From positions 1 to 64,000 of the forward strand of contig JAGZEG010000013.1 in assembly GCA_018368455.1 (NCBI GenBank): a stretch of 64,000 bases of DNA, in the 5' to 3' direction. The position numbers and the translations under genes are program-made. Source of the stretch: Coriobacteriia bacterium (GTDB taxonomy: Bacteria; Actinomycetota; Coriobacteriia; Coriobacteriales; UMGS124). Positions 32,566 to 41,900 of the stretch are shown one piece after another (positions within the stretch are counted from its first letter, which is position 1; every line of letters begins with the position of its first letter). Below the pieces are notes generated by a model that saw only the letters and a program-made list of their open reading frames with translations, was not told the origin of the DNA and searched no databases.

Positions 32566-34197
32566 ATGACCACCACCGAAGCGGTGAGCCTCAAAGAGGA
32601 GCTCGCCAGCCAGATGTTCTGCTTCCAGTGCCAGCAGACGAAGGGCAACGCGGGCTGCACGTCAAAGGCGGGCGTCTGCGGGAAGACCGCAGCGACGGCC
32701 GCGCTGCAGGACGAGCTCACGGGCGCGCTTATCGGCCTTGCGCAGACGGTTGGCGGCGTCCCCACGGAGCCCGTTGCCGACCTCGTGTGCGACGCGCTGT
32801 TCGCCACGCTGACGAACGTCAACTTCGACGACGCGGCTCTCGCGGCGCTGATCGCCCGGGTGCACGAGGCCGCCGATGCCGCCGCCGCGGCCCGGGGCGT
32901 GCAGGAAGGCCGCGCGGCCGACTACGACCTCGCGCGCCTGTGGGGCGCCCAGGAGGACGTGCGCTCGCTCAAGTCGCTCATCCTGTTCGGCATGCGCAGC
33001 ATCGCGGCCTACGCCTATCACGCGCGCATCCTGGGCCACCGCGACGCGGACGTTAGCGCGTACCTGCTCAAGGGGCTTGCGGCGCTGGCAGACGAGAGCC
33101 TGGGCGTGCCGGAGCTGCTGCCGATCGTGCTGGAGTGCGGCGCGGCCAACGGCAACGCCCTCAAGCTGCTCGACGCCTCCAACGTCGCGGCGTTCGGCGT
33201 GCCGGCGCCCGCGACGGTCGATCTCGGCATCGAGGCGGGCCCGTTCGTCGTCGTGACCGGCCACGACCTGCACGACTTGGCGCAGCTGCTCGAGCAGGCC
33301 GACGCCCGGGGCGTCAGCGTCTACACGCACGGAGAGATGCTTCCCGCCCATGCCTATCCCGAGCTCGCCAAGCATGCCTCGCTCAAAGGCCAGTTCGGCA
33401 GCGCATGGCAGTACCAGCAGAAGGAGTTTGCCGACATCCCCGCGCCCGTTCTGTTCACGACGAACTGCCTCATGCCGCCCAAGGCCACCTATGCCGATCG
33501 CGTGTTCACGACGGGGCCCGTGGGCTTTGAGGGCGCGCCCCACATCGACGCCGACGCCGCGGGCCGCAAGGACTTCTCCGCGCTGCTCGACAGGGCGGTC
33601 GAGCTGGGAGGCTACCCGGAGTTCCACGCGCAGGCGGGACTGAACGGCGGCACGAGCGTCACGACGGGCTTCGGGCACGACGCGGTGCTGGGCGTGGCCG
33701 AGCAGGTGATCGCGGCCGTGAAGGAGGGCGCCGTCAAGCACATCTTCCTCGTGGGCGGCTGCGACGGCGCGCAGAAGGACCGCAGCTACTACACGGAGTT
33801 CGTCAAGAAGGCGCCGGCCGACTCGCTCATCTTGACGCTGGGCTGCGGCAAGTACCGCTTCAACGACCTCGACCTCGGGACGATTGGCGGCCTGCCTCGC
33901 CTGCTTGACATGGGGCAGTGCAACGACGCGTACGGCGCGGTCGTCGTTGCGCTGGCCTTGGCCGACGCCTTTGACTGCGGCGTCAACGACCTGCCGCTGA
34001 CGCTCGTGCTCTCCTGGTACGAGCAGAAGGCCGTGTCCATCCTGCTGACGCTGCTCAACCTGGGCGTCAAGGGCATCTACCTCGGCCCGACGCTGCCGGC
34101 GTTCGTGTCGCCCGCCGTGCTTGACGTCCTCGTGCGGGAGTTCGACATCCGTCCGACGACGACTCCCGAGGCTGACCTCGAGGCGATCCTGGGGTAG
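32566..34197 (+). CDS. hcp: Hydroxylamine reductase (hybrid cluster protein)
   Basis: Hybrid cluster protein of 543 residues, which reduces hydroxylamine and acts on nitric oxide or S-nitrosation products in anaerobes. The N-terminal iron-sulfur motif is CFQCQQTKGNAGCTSKAGVC. Further cluster-ligand regions include TGHDLHDLAQLLEQ, FTTNCLMPP, VGGCDGAQKDRSYY and TLGCGKYRFN. The length fits class I or II Hcp. The ATG at 32566 follows AGAGAGGAA. It is located downstream of the Crp/Fnr-controlled ferredoxin gene. No hcr reductase gene is adjacent, so the ferredoxin-like protein may be the electron donor. Confidence 0.95.
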   Translation: MTTTEAVSLKEELASQMFCFQCQQTKGNAGCTSKAGVCGKTAATAALQDELTGALIGLAQTVGGVPTEPVADLVCDALFATLTNVNFDDAALAALIARVHEAADAAAAARGVQEGRAADYDLARLWGAQEDVRSLKSLILFGMRSIAAYAYHARILGHRDADVSAYLLKGLAALADESLGVPELLPIVLECGAANGNALKLLDASNVAAFGVPAPATVDLGIEAGPFVVVTGHDLHDLAQLLEQADARGVSVYTHGEMLPAHAYPELAKHASLKGQFGSAWQYQQKEFADIPAPVLFTTNCLMPPKATYADRVFTTGPVGFEGAPHIDADAAGRKDFSALLDRAVELGGYPEFHAQAGLNGGTSVTTGFGHDAVLGVAEQVIAAVKEGAVKHIFLVGGCDGAQKDRSYYTEFVKKAPADSLILTLGCGKYRFNDLDLGTIGGLPRLLDMGQCNDAYGAVVVALALADAFDCGVNDLPLTLVLSWYEQKAVSILLTLLNLGVKGIYLGPTLPAFVSPAVLDVLVREFDIRPTTTPEADLEAILG

Positions 34198-34214
34198 CGC
34201 CTCCTTGCGAAAAG

Positions 34215-34256
34215 CGGCCCCCGACGCGGCGCGCGAAGGCGTCTCGTCGGGGGCCG
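34215..34256. terminator. Bidirectional terminator between hcp and the OYE-type gene
   Basis: CGGCCCCCGACG (34215-34226) and CGTCGGGGGCCG (34245-34256) form a perfect 12-bp stem between the convergent genes. On the minus strand it is followed by CTTTTCGC. Confidence 0.8.
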
Positions 34257-34311
34257 TGCGTGGTTCCGAAGCTCGGGCCTCGACCGGGGTTGCCGGGTGC
34301 GTGCCGCCCGC

Positions 34312-36555
34312 TTACACCCCGCGACCCGCGTCGTTGCCGCTGCGGATGGCCATCGCGATGTTGAAGGGCTCGAAGCAGTCGCCGATGGTGTACGCCTCGG
34401 GCACGTCAACCTCGTCGAGCAGGCCCGCGTTGCGCTTCATGTCGGCCGCGTTCACGATGCTGTCGCAGGCGATCACGTACTCGACGCCGGCGTCGGCCGA
34501 GGCCACGGTGATGGTGCTCTCGCTGCACGCCTTGATCTCGGCGCTCGTGTAGACCTGCATGCCCAGCGCGTACAGCGCCGTCGTCATGAAGCGGTGCGCG
34601 TGCATGGACTGCTGCATGTCCAGGTCCGCGACCGGGCTCGGCGTGACCATCGTGATGTGCTTCTTGTGCACGGTCAGCCACAGCGCCGTGTCGAACGCCT
34701 GCGCGTTGGAACCGTACACGACGACGTTGTCGCCCAGCTCGCCGTCGAACATGAAGTCCTCGATGGCGACGACCTTGGGGCCCGTCCCCGGCAGAGCCAG
34801 GTCGACGCGCGCGCCGCCGCAGGCCAGAATGAGCGTGTCGGGGGCCTCGGAGGCGACGAGCTCGGCGGTGACCTCGGTGTTGAGCACGACGTTCACGCCG
34901 GCGAGCTCGCACTGGCGCTCGAGGTACGCCTTGAGGTCGGCCAGGTTCTCGTGCGGGCCCTTCACGGCAGCGGCGAAGTCGAGCAGGCCGCCGAGCATGC
35001 CGTTCTTCTCGTAGAGCGTGACGTCGTGGCCGCGGGCCGCCGCGATGCGCGCCGCCTCCATACCGGCGGGGCCGCCGCCGACGACCATGACCTTCTTGGG
35101 GGTCGCGGCGGGTTCGAGCTCGTAGGTCGCCGGGCCCGTCTCCGTCATGACGCGCTGGGTGAGCGCGTTGACGCGGCAGTAGCCCATCTGGCGGTTCATC
35201 TCGTTGGAGCCGATGTGGCAGTGCAGACAGCGCGTGCAGGGCGCGATCTCGTCGATGCGGCCCTCGCGCAGCTTGTTCACGTAGTCGGGGTCGACGGTCA
35301 GCGGGCGCGTCATCAGCAGGAAGTCGACCTTGCCCTCGGCGAGCGCCGCCTCAAAGAAGTCGGGCGCGTGGGCCGGGTCCATGTACGTGACGGTGCCGCA
35401 GGGGATGGAGAGCGCCTCCTTGTACTGCTTCACGACGTCGAGCAGCATGCCAGCGCCGGAGTGGGAGCCGTCGAGCTTGCCCTGCCAGTGCTTGGAGAAG
35501 TCGTACTGCGTGCCGTAACCCGTGGCGCCCTCGACGCCGTTCAGGATGAAGTACAGGTCGCTGCCGAACTGGCACGGGTGGTTGCCGAGCGGGCCGAGGC
35601 GCAGGTGGAGCGAGTCGGCGCCGGCGGCCTCGAAGTACTTGCACAGCGCGATGCCCTCTTCGACGGTCGTCGCCTTGTTGCGGCCGGCGGTGAGCGTGTT
35701 GTCGAGGTTCATGAGCGTGGCGTTGTTGTCGAGGTTGTCCTGGTCCTCGATGCAGTTGATGAGGATCTGGACGTTGAAGTCCTCGCCGACCTCGGCCTTG
35801 ACCTGCTCGATCCACTCGGTGACGAAGCGCGCGCGGTTCTCGATCGTCGCGAAGCCGTACTCGTCGGTACGCGTGTTGTAGAAGCGGCTGAGGAACTGCT
35901 CGCCCTGGTTGAAGCCGGCGGCGTTCATCTCGATGGCCTCGAAGCCCATCTCCTTGAGGCCCTTGGCGATGGCGACGCCCGACGCCTGGATGGCGTGGAT
36001 TTGGTCGACGGTCATGGCGTCGTCGGCCACGCTGGTGCCGAACGGGGCCCACTGGTAGCCGAGGTGCGCGCCGTACTCGGCGCAGGCGGCCACGAGGCGC
36101 TGGCCGAACTCGAGCGCCTCGGCTGAGAGCTCGCCTGTCTCGGGGTCGGGCGTGATGGGAGCCTCGCCCTCGACCCAGATGAGCTCGACGCCGCCCTTGG
36201 CGAAGTTGACGTAGTACTGGAAGAGCTCGTCGGTGAGTCCGGCGAGGTAGGTGGCCGAGCCGGCGGCCGACTTGACCATGCGGTTGTTGATGGTCATCGA
36301 GCCGATCGTCAGCGGGCTGAACAGCGTCGTGAGCTCGCCGTCGGCCGTGCGATACGTCGTGTCCTGCGGGTTGATAGACGCCGTGTAGAGCAGGTCGTCC
36401 GCGGGGGCCGCGGTGCCGGCGGGCGCGTCGGCGGCCTTCGAGCCAGCCTCGGTCGCGCCGGCGGTGGCGGCGCTGAGCAGCGTGCTTGCGACGGCGGCCG
36501 TACCCATCGCGCCGGCGGCGCCGACGAACGAGCGGCGGGTGATCTCCTTCTCCAT
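34312..36555 (-). CDS. Tat-exported Old Yellow Enzyme-type iron-sulfur flavoenzyme
   Basis: Exported relative of 2-enoate reductase/2,4-dienoyl-CoA reductase/trimethylamine dehydrogenase, 747 residues. The Tat signal is TRRSFVGAAGAMGTAAVAS (RR at 7-8). A FMN TIM-barrel domain follows (about residues 75-430; LTIGSMTINNRMVKSAAGS). The 4Fe-4S motif is CTRCLHCHIG plus a later Cys. The C-terminal NAD(P)/FAD domains carry VMVVGGGPAGMEAARIAAARG. It would reduce an activated C=C bond outside the cytoplasm, unusual because its NAD(P)-type domain has no cofactor there. GAGAGGGAG precedes the ATG at 36555. No adjacent regulator is divergent; the LuxR gene at 37086 is co-oriented upstream, separated by repeat copy C. 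Confidence 0.88.
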   Translation of the reverse strand: MEKEITRRSFVGAAGAMGTAAVASTLLSAATAGATEAGSKAADAPAGTAAPADDLLYTASINPQDTTYRTADGELTTLFSPLTIGSMTINNRMVKSAAGSATYLAGLTDELFQYYVNFAKGGVELIWVEGEAPITPDPETGELSAEALEFGQRLVAACAEYGAHLGYQWAPFGTSVADDAMTVDQIHAIQASGVAIAKGLKEMGFEAIEMNAAGFNQGEQFLSRFYNTRTDEYGFATIENRARFVTEWIEQVKAEVGEDFNVQILINCIEDQDNLDNNATLMNLDNTLTAGRNKATTVEEGIALCKYFEAAGADSLHLRLGPLGNHPCQFGSDLYFILNGVEGATGYGTQYDFSKHWQGKLDGSHSGAGMLLDVVKQYKEALSIPCGTVTYMDPAHAPDFFEAALAEGKVDFLLMTRPLTVDPDYVNKLREGRIDEIAPCTRCLHCHIGSNEMNRQMGYCRVNALTQRVMTETGPATYELEPAATPKKVMVVGGGPAGMEAARIAAARGHDVTLYEKNGMLGGLLDFAAAVKGPHENLADLKAYLERQCELAGVNVVLNTEVTAELVASEAPDTLILACGGARVDLALPGTGPKVVAIEDFMFDGELGDNVVVYGSNAQAFDTALWLTVHKKHITMVTPSPVADLDMQQSMHAHRFMTTALYALGMQVYTSAEIKACSESTITVASADAGVEYVIACDSIVNAADMKRNAGLLDEVDVPEAYTIGDCFEPFNIAMAIRSGNDAGRGV

Positions 36556-36790
36556 GGTGCTCCCTCTCCTCTGGGGTGTGGCATACGTGCCTGTGCTGGT
36601 ACCAGTATCTGCTGAGAGGGGCGTCCCCGTCACTGCCCGCGCGAGGGTGAATGCCGGGTGGGCCTGTCACACGCGAGGGGGCAGTTGACAGGCTGAGCTG
36701 GTGGTTTGCGCACTGGCGGGTTACTTGCGCCTGCGAGCGGGGCTGCGGGGCTCGTGGGGCCGTGAGCTCGCGGGATCGCGGCGCCGGGCG

Positions 36791-37052
36791 GGGCGCGATG
36801 CGCGGTTGTGCGAGGTTTTGCAAAACGGCGGCCCCAGAACGGCCCCGAATTTCGGTTGTGCTGGGTTTGCGGGGGCCGCTGCGGGCGTGCGGGGCGACGC
36901 TGCCTAGAGAAACCGCAGGTAAAGGGCTTGCGAGTGGTGATCTCCTTGGGTTTTGCCCCCCGAATCGGCGGCGCAAACCTGGCAGAGCCGCAATTCGCGC
37001 CCATTTCCAGCCTCCGGTTTTGCAAAACCTCGCACAACCGCGAGATCTGCCC
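36791..37052. repeat. Nested inverted-repeat element, copy C (262 bp)
   Basis: Outer arms are 36791-36826 and 37017-37052, inner arms 36836-36871 and 36972-37007. All are 36 nt with 9-nt spacers. The loop is 100 nt and carries the central motif in the opposite orientation (AAACCGCAGGT, 36910-36920). It lies in the 530-bp gap between the co-oriented LuxR and OYE-type genes, 33 bp after the LuxR stop. The remaining sequence 36556-36790 shows nothing recognisable. Confidence 0.9.
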
Positions 37053-37085
37053 CTGCGAGCGGGGGCGCATGCCAGTGCATCTCGT

Positions 37086-38804
37086 CTAGGCCGAGGCCCC
37101 GGCGCCGCCATCGCCTTCGCTTCGCATGAGCGCGAGCAAGTCCTGCTTGGAGTGCACGTCGAGCTTGCGGTAGAGCCGCTTCTTGTGCGTGCGCACCGTG
37201 TTGTCGGAGACGCCGAGGCGCGCGGCCATGGCGGGCGTGTCGGCGCCCTGCAGGATGAGCGCGAGGATCTCGGCCTCCCGAGGCGTGAGGTCGTAGGCGG
37301 GGGACGCCTGCGCGACCCACGTCCCGATGGCGCTCTCGATGCTGGCCGCGGGCCCGTCGGGCCTCCGGGGATCTTCCGATGCGTTGGCGCTGCCGGGCGC
37401 CGAATGGCGCTCGCCGCCTTGCCGGTTGCGGACCTGGAGCACGAGCGCCATGGAGAGGACGTAGATGCAGACGACGATGCTGAGCACGAAGCCCAGGTCG
37501 CGGTCCTGCCAGAGGTCGCGCGTGAGCATGCTGACGATCGTGCCCAGGCAGGCGAGGACGAAGGCGAGGCCGAGCGCCAGGCTGTATCGGGGGAGCGCCT
37601 GCCCTGCGCTATCCGCGGGAGTCTGCGCGCCGATGCTGTGGACGGTGATGACGACGAGCATGAACTCGAAGAAGAAGTTCGCGAGGCAGGCAAAGGCCGT
37701 GCTGAAGCCCAGTCCCGTGATGGTGAACAGCGCGAAGCCTGAAACGGCAAAGGGGAACATGGCCTGGAACAGGCCGCCGGGGGAGACGAGGCGGCCGAAG
37801 CGGTGCCACAGGGCGAGCATGACGGCGCCGGCGATGAGCGTGAACGTCGGGGAGCCGAGCATGACGGCCGTGCCGTTGGCGCCGCTGTCGAGGGAGACCA
37901 TGCGCGAGAGCCCGGCGACGAAGCCGAGCGAGCCGAAGCTGAGCGCCGTAACGCCGTAGGAGGCCCACAGCGCGCGGACGGGGCTTGCGCCTGCGGGCGC
38001 CGGGGCGCTCTCGGTGGCCGTGCTGCCCGCAGCCGGGTCGTCCGCGCGGTCGGATGCTCCCTCGATTGGGGAGCGCGTGGGAGCTGGGCTGCCTGTCGAG
38101 GGGGTGTCGCCGGCCGCCGGTAGGCCTGCCTGCGGGCACGTGGTGGACCTGCCGCCTTGCGCGTGGAGCGCGGTCGAGACAGAGCAGCACACAAGCATGC
38201 CGGTGATGGCGTAGGCGACGAGCGCGGGGGCGAACGTCGTGACGAGCGAGGCGAGAGGGAACAACACGCAGGCGCACCCCACGGTCGTGACGAGGGAGCC
38301 TATCTCGAGGCGACTCAGCGCCCGTCCCCAGGCGATAAAGCCGGCGGCGAGGCCGAGCCCGAGCGCCGCAGAGGCGCAGGCGAGCAGCAGGGGATGAGCG
38401 GCGGTCGCCGACAGTAGCGCTGCGAGCGCGCACAGGCCGCCCGCCAGGCCAATCGCCTCGGCTGCGGGCGCGACGTGCGAGACGCGGCAGGCGAGGGGGT
38501 CGCAAGGACGCGCCGAAAGGGCGATGGCCGCCGCCAGGAGGGAGACTCCCAGCACCAAAAAACAGGGGATCGTAAAGAAGGCGTAGATCTGCTCGGTGGA
38601 AAACGCACGGTTCGGCGTTGTGACGGCGCCTCCCCAGAACAAAAAGTCCGCTACGGAGAGAAACGCCGCCAGGCCGGCCACGAGCGAGGCGTTGTCGCGC
38701 GCGACGTCGATGATGCGACGAAGGGTTGCCGGCGGGTGCGCGCCTTTGCCTGCGGGGGCCTCTGGCGACGCCGCGCTCTTCTGGGTGTCCCCTGCTTGCG
38801 ACAT
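37086..38804 (-). CDS. LuxR family regulator with 12-helix membrane domain
   Basis: Membrane-bound one-component regulator of 572 residues. The N-terminal 450 residues or so form two sets of about six membrane helices, reminiscent of MFS transporters, separated by a Pro/Ala/Ser-rich loop (about residues 225-275). The C-terminus is a LuxR helix-turn-helix (YDLTPREAEILALILQGADT, then VSDNTVRTHKKRLYRKLDVH). This architecture is common in Eggerthellaceae next to exported reductases. The ATG at 38804 is used; a TTG six codons earlier is less likely. It is divergent from the peptide-binding-protein gene at 39024 and probably controls it. Confidence 0.87.
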   Translation of the reverse strand: MSQAGDTQKSAASPEAPAGKGAHPPATLRRIIDVARDNASLVAGLAAFLSVADFLFWGGAVTTPNRAFSTEQIYAFFTIPCFLVLGVSLLAAAIALSARPCDPLACRVSHVAPAAEAIGLAGGLCALAALLSATAAHPLLLACASAALGLGLAAGFIAWGRALSRLEIGSLVTTVGCACVLFPLASLVTTFAPALVAYAITGMLVCCSVSTALHAQGGRSTTCPQAGLPAAGDTPSTGSPAPTRSPIEGASDRADDPAAGSTATESAPAPAGASPVRALWASYGVTALSFGSLGFVAGLSRMVSLDSGANGTAVMLGSPTFTLIAGAVMLALWHRFGRLVSPGGLFQAMFPFAVSGFALFTITGLGFSTAFACLANFFFEFMLVVITVHSIGAQTPADSAGQALPRYSLALGLAFVLACLGTIVSMLTRDLWQDRDLGFVLSIVVCIYVLSMALVLQVRNRQGGERHSAPGSANASEDPRRPDGPAASIESAIGTWVAQASPAYDLTPREAEILALILQGADTPAMAARLGVSDNTVRTHKKRLYRKLDVHSKQDLLALMRSEGDGGAGASA

Positions 38805-38931
38805 CCGCCTGCTCGCCCCCAATCCCCGGTTTCGCTTCTCTGTGCCAGCGGGATTTTACTATGCGCCGCCCCGCGCCTCCCGCCCTTGTTTCGCTCCGAT
38901 GAATCTTCCCTTGTGTCGGGCCCGTTCGAGG

Positions 38932-38957
38932 GGTATATGCATACGCTAAACTATACC
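38932..38957. promoter_or_regulatory. Dyad in the LuxR/binding-protein divergent region
   Basis: GGTATA (38932-38937) and TATACC (38952-38957) form an inverted repeat with a 14-nt centre, and the perfect palindrome TATGCATA lies at 38936-38943. TTGTGT (38911-38916) is 17 bp before TATATG, a possible promoter for the plus-strand gene. It is a plausible LuxR operator. Confidence 0.35.
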
Positions 38958-39023
38958 GGCCCGGTCGCGCCGCGCGCGGGGGCCTTCTCGCCCAGGTGGG
39001 CTTTTGTGAGATGGGGGTATGTG

Positions 39024-40763
39024 ATGGCATCACGGCAGGTGGGACGCTCCTTCTCGACCACTCCTCAGGGGATTTCGCCTGCGGGCGGGGCATCCGCCCC
39101 CTGCGGTCTGGGCAGGCGCCAGTTCCTAGGCGGCGCGGCTGTCGCGGGTGCCCTGCTGGCCGGCCTCCCGCAGATGCCGGGCGTTGCCGTTCCCTCGGTT
39201 GCCGGCGCCGCCGAGCCTGCGCCGGTGAAGGGCGGCATTCTGTATCGCGAGATCACGAACCCTGTCGCCATCGACCCGTTCAACGTGAGCGAGAACCAGG
39301 GCACGGCGGTCACGAACCTGCTGTTCGACGCGCTGACGATGTACGACTACGAGGCCGGCGAGCTCAAGGGCCTCGCCGCCGAGAGCTGGGAGGGCAACGA
39401 GGACGCCACGAGTTTCACGTTCCACCTGCGCCCCGGCATGACGTTCCACAACGGGGACCCCGTGGTCGCCCGGGACTTCGTGCGTGCCTGGAACCGCCTC
39501 TGCAGCCCGAACACCAACCCGGACAGCCCCTCGACGGTCTCCTACAACATCTCGATGGTCGCCGGCTACGAGGACGCGGTCAAGGGCGACGGCGAGCTCG
39601 ACCTGGAGTGCCCCGACGACCTGACGCTTGTCGTCAACTTGGCGCAGCCCTTCGCGGACTTCCCCTACGTCGCCTCCATGCAGTGCCTCTCGCCGGTGCC
39701 CGCGGTTGCCATGGATGACTTCGACGCGTTCTTCAAGGCGCCCATCGGCAACGGGCCGTTCCAGATGGACGGCGAGTGGGTTGACAGCCAGTACATCAAC
39801 CTCAAGCGCTTCGACGGCTACTGGGGAGACGCGCCGCTGATCGACGGCGTCAACTTCGTCATCTTCAAAGACGTCACCGCCGCCTACATGGAGTATCAGG
39901 GCGGCACCATTGACATCACGAACATCCCGTCGGGGCAGTACAACCAGCTGATCTCGTCGGTCGGCGAGGCGCCGGACGGCTACACGGCCAACCCGGGCGA
40001 GCAGTGCATCCTGGGCGAGACGGTCGCCACGTACTACCTCGTCCTCAACTGCGAGGATGAGACCCTGTCCGACGCTCGCGTGCGCCGCGCTATTTCGTGC
40101 GCCATCAACCGGCAGTCCATCTGCGACACCGTGTGGATGGGGACGCGCCGGCCGGCCCAGGGCTTCGTGCCGCCGGTCGTCCACGGGCAGGAGAAGTGCG
40201 CGTGGGACGAGTGCGCCTACGACCCCGACAAGGCCGCCGAGCTGCTCGACGAGGCCGGCCACCCGGCGGGGGACGACGGCAAGCGCGGCATCTCACTGAA
40301 GCTGTCGTTCAACGCGGGTAGCGGGCATGAGGACGTCATGCAGATGATTCAGTCCGACCTGCAGGCCGTGGGCATCGAGGCCCAGCTGGACGGCATGGAG
40401 TGGGCGGCCTACCTCGACCAGATGGGCTCGGGCTCCATCCAGGCGGGCCGCATGACGTGGGGCGGCAGCTACCCGACGCTCGACGCATACTACTACCCGG
40501 TGTTTTACTCGACGTCTGAGAGCAACTACTCGCAGTACCACAACGAGGACGTCGACGCCCAGATCGACGCGGCGCGCCAGGTCGTGGACGACGCCGAGCG
40601 CGTCGACGCGTATGCGCAGGCAAACGCCTTGATCGCTGCTGACATGCCCGTCGTGCCGATCGCGTATTACTGCTTGAGCTACGTGGCGTCGGGGCGGGCG
40701 CACGACCTGTACATCGCGCCGGACGACACGTCGAAGCTTACGAAGGTGTGGCTCGACGCGTAG
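39024..40763 (+). CDS. Family 5 peptide/solute-binding protein (OppA/DppA-like), Tat-exported
   Basis: Extracellular solute-binding protein of 579 residues, SBP family 5. It has an unusually long N-region before the Tat-like signal LGRRQFLGGAAVAGALLAG (RR at 31-32) and no lipobox Cys. The mature part shows family features (GILYREITNPVAIDPFNVSE, FHLRPGMTFHNGDPVVARDF, APIGNGPFQM, YDPDKAAELLDEAGHP). No Opp/Dpp permease or ATPase gene is nearby, so it must borrow a transporter or act as a sensor partner for the divergent LuxR protein. The start could also be GTG at 39021 or 39006. Confidence 0.86.
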   Translation: MASRQVGRSFSTTPQGISPAGGASAPCGLGRRQFLGGAAVAGALLAGLPQMPGVAVPSVAGAAEPAPVKGGILYREITNPVAIDPFNVSENQGTAVTNLLFDALTMYDYEAGELKGLAAESWEGNEDATSFTFHLRPGMTFHNGDPVVARDFVRAWNRLCSPNTNPDSPSTVSYNISMVAGYEDAVKGDGELDLECPDDLTLVVNLAQPFADFPYVASMQCLSPVPAVAMDDFDAFFKAPIGNGPFQMDGEWVDSQYINLKRFDGYWGDAPLIDGVNFVIFKDVTAAYMEYQGGTIDITNIPSGQYNQLISSVGEAPDGYTANPGEQCILGETVATYYLVLNCEDETLSDARVRRAISCAINRQSICDTVWMGTRRPAQGFVPPVVHGQEKCAWDECAYDPDKAAELLDEAGHPAGDDGKRGISLKLSFNAGSGHEDVMQMIQSDLQAVGIEAQLDGMEWAAYLDQMGSGSIQAGRMTWGGSYPTLDAYYYPVFYSTSESNYSQYHNEDVDAQIDAARQVVDDAERVDAYAQANALIAADMPVVPIAYYCLSYVASGRAHDLYIAPDDTSKLTKVWLDA

Positions 40764-40926
40764 CGCCTGGCGACCGGCGTGCGGCGGTGCCTGCACGATT
40801 TTGGGCGCCGAGGTATCGCGGAAGGCTTCCGGCGGGTGGTTGGGCGCCAGGTTGGGCACGGGCTCCTTTTGAGGCGTCGGGGCGACGACCCGAGGCACGA
40901 TGATGACACGGAAGGATTTGTGACCC

Positions 40927-41754
40927 ATGAGCGAGCTTGAGTTCTCCAGCGACGGCGCCTCCCCGGTGGCAGGTCCCGTCTTCGAGGCCATCGACGGGCG
41001 CTCCTCGACGCGCGCCTTCGCCGGCCAGGCGACCGACGAGCAACGCGCCGCCGTGCTGCATGCGGCCCTGCGCGCCCCGACGGCCGGCAACATGACACTG
41101 TACTCCATCATCGACGTCGTGGACCCCGCGCAGCGCGAGCGCGTGACGAAGCTGTGCTACGACCAGCGCTTCATGATGGACGCGAGCCTGATGCTCGTGT
41201 TCGTCTGCGACTACGAGCGGATTCTCGACCTGTTCGACTACATGGGGCTGTGGGACGAGGAAGGTGCCCCGGAGCGCCGCGCCCCGGGCTACGGCGAGTT
41301 CATGCTGGCGGTTCAGGACGCCATGTGCGCCGCCGAGAACGCCGTCATCGCGGCTGAGGCGCTGGGAATGGGGTCGTGCTACATCGGCAACGTGCTCGAC
41401 CACGCCGAGGAGATGGCGGAGGTCTTCGGGCTGCCCCCGCACACGGTGCCGCTCTCGCTGCTGGTCATCGGCCCCAAGGCAAAGCTGCGGGCCCAGACGC
41501 CGCACATGCAGACCGGTGTGGTCATGCGCGACCGGTACTGCCGGGCGGACGTCGCGACGATGGAGGCCCAAATCGAGGAGATGGACGCCAAGCTCGCGGC
41601 GCATTCGTCGCAGGGCAACTCCGGGGCGCGCGTGCGGCGCAACTTCCGCGTGAAGTACGCGACGGAGGACCAGGACCAGATGAACGCGTCGGGCCAGGTC
41701 TGGCTCGACCGCTGGGTTGCTTCCGAGCCCCCACGCGACCTGCGGCGCGGGTAG
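40927..41754 (+). CDS. Nitroreductase family protein
   Basis: FMN-dependent nitroreductase-like protein of 275 residues. The N-terminus IDGRSSTRAFAGQATDEQ and ALRAPTAGNMTLYSI match the FMN-binding start of the family, and AALGMGSCYIGN-type sequence (EALGMGSCYIGNVLDH) is also typical. The C-terminal 50 residues are an extra charged helix. AAGGAT precedes the ATG. It follows the orphan binding protein by 163 bp and precedes the selenoprotein gene. It would be cytoplasmic and use NAD(P)H. The substrate is unknown. Confidence 0.85.
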   Translation: MSELEFSSDGASPVAGPVFEAIDGRSSTRAFAGQATDEQRAAVLHAALRAPTAGNMTLYSIIDVVDPAQRERVTKLCYDQRFMMDASLMLVFVCDYERILDLFDYMGLWDEEGAPERRAPGYGEFMLAVQDAMCAAENAVIAAEALGMGSCYIGNVLDHAEEMAEVFGLPPHTVPLSLLVIGPKAKLRAQTPHMQTGVVMRDRYCRADVATMEAQIEEMDAKLAAHSSQGNSGARVRRNFRVKYATEDQDQMNASGQVWLDRWVASEPPRDLRRG

Positions 41755-41814
41755 GGACGGGCGGCCTGATTTCTGGCGCTGACGGCGTTGTTTTGAAGAG
41801 CGAGTCGCTGGGAA

Positions 41815-41842
41815 TTGCATAGCGAGCCTACCTTGCTATAGT
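41815..41842 (+). promoter_or_regulatory. Promoter of the selenoprotein gene
   Basis: TTGCAT (41815-41820) and TATAGT (41837-41842) are 16 bp apart, giving a start near 41849. The gene starts at 41901 after GAGGGAGGC. It supports expression of the small gene independently of the nitroreductase. Confidence 0.55.
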
Positions 41843-41900
41843 GGGGCAACTTTTCGGTCGCTGCGCTGGGCCGTGGCGCGAGAGGGAGGCGATTTCCACT

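Noticed and set aside
34312..36555. CLHCH in the OYE-type protein as a c-type heme attachment site.
   Set aside because: It is part of the CxxCxxC...C iron-sulfur motif expected for this enzyme family at this position.
35351..38194. 947-codon open frame on the minus strand covering part of the OYE gene, repeat copy C and the LuxR gene.
   Set aside because: It is in a different frame from the two recognisable proteins, is Arg/Pro/Ser/Ala-rich, and runs through a palindromic repeat.
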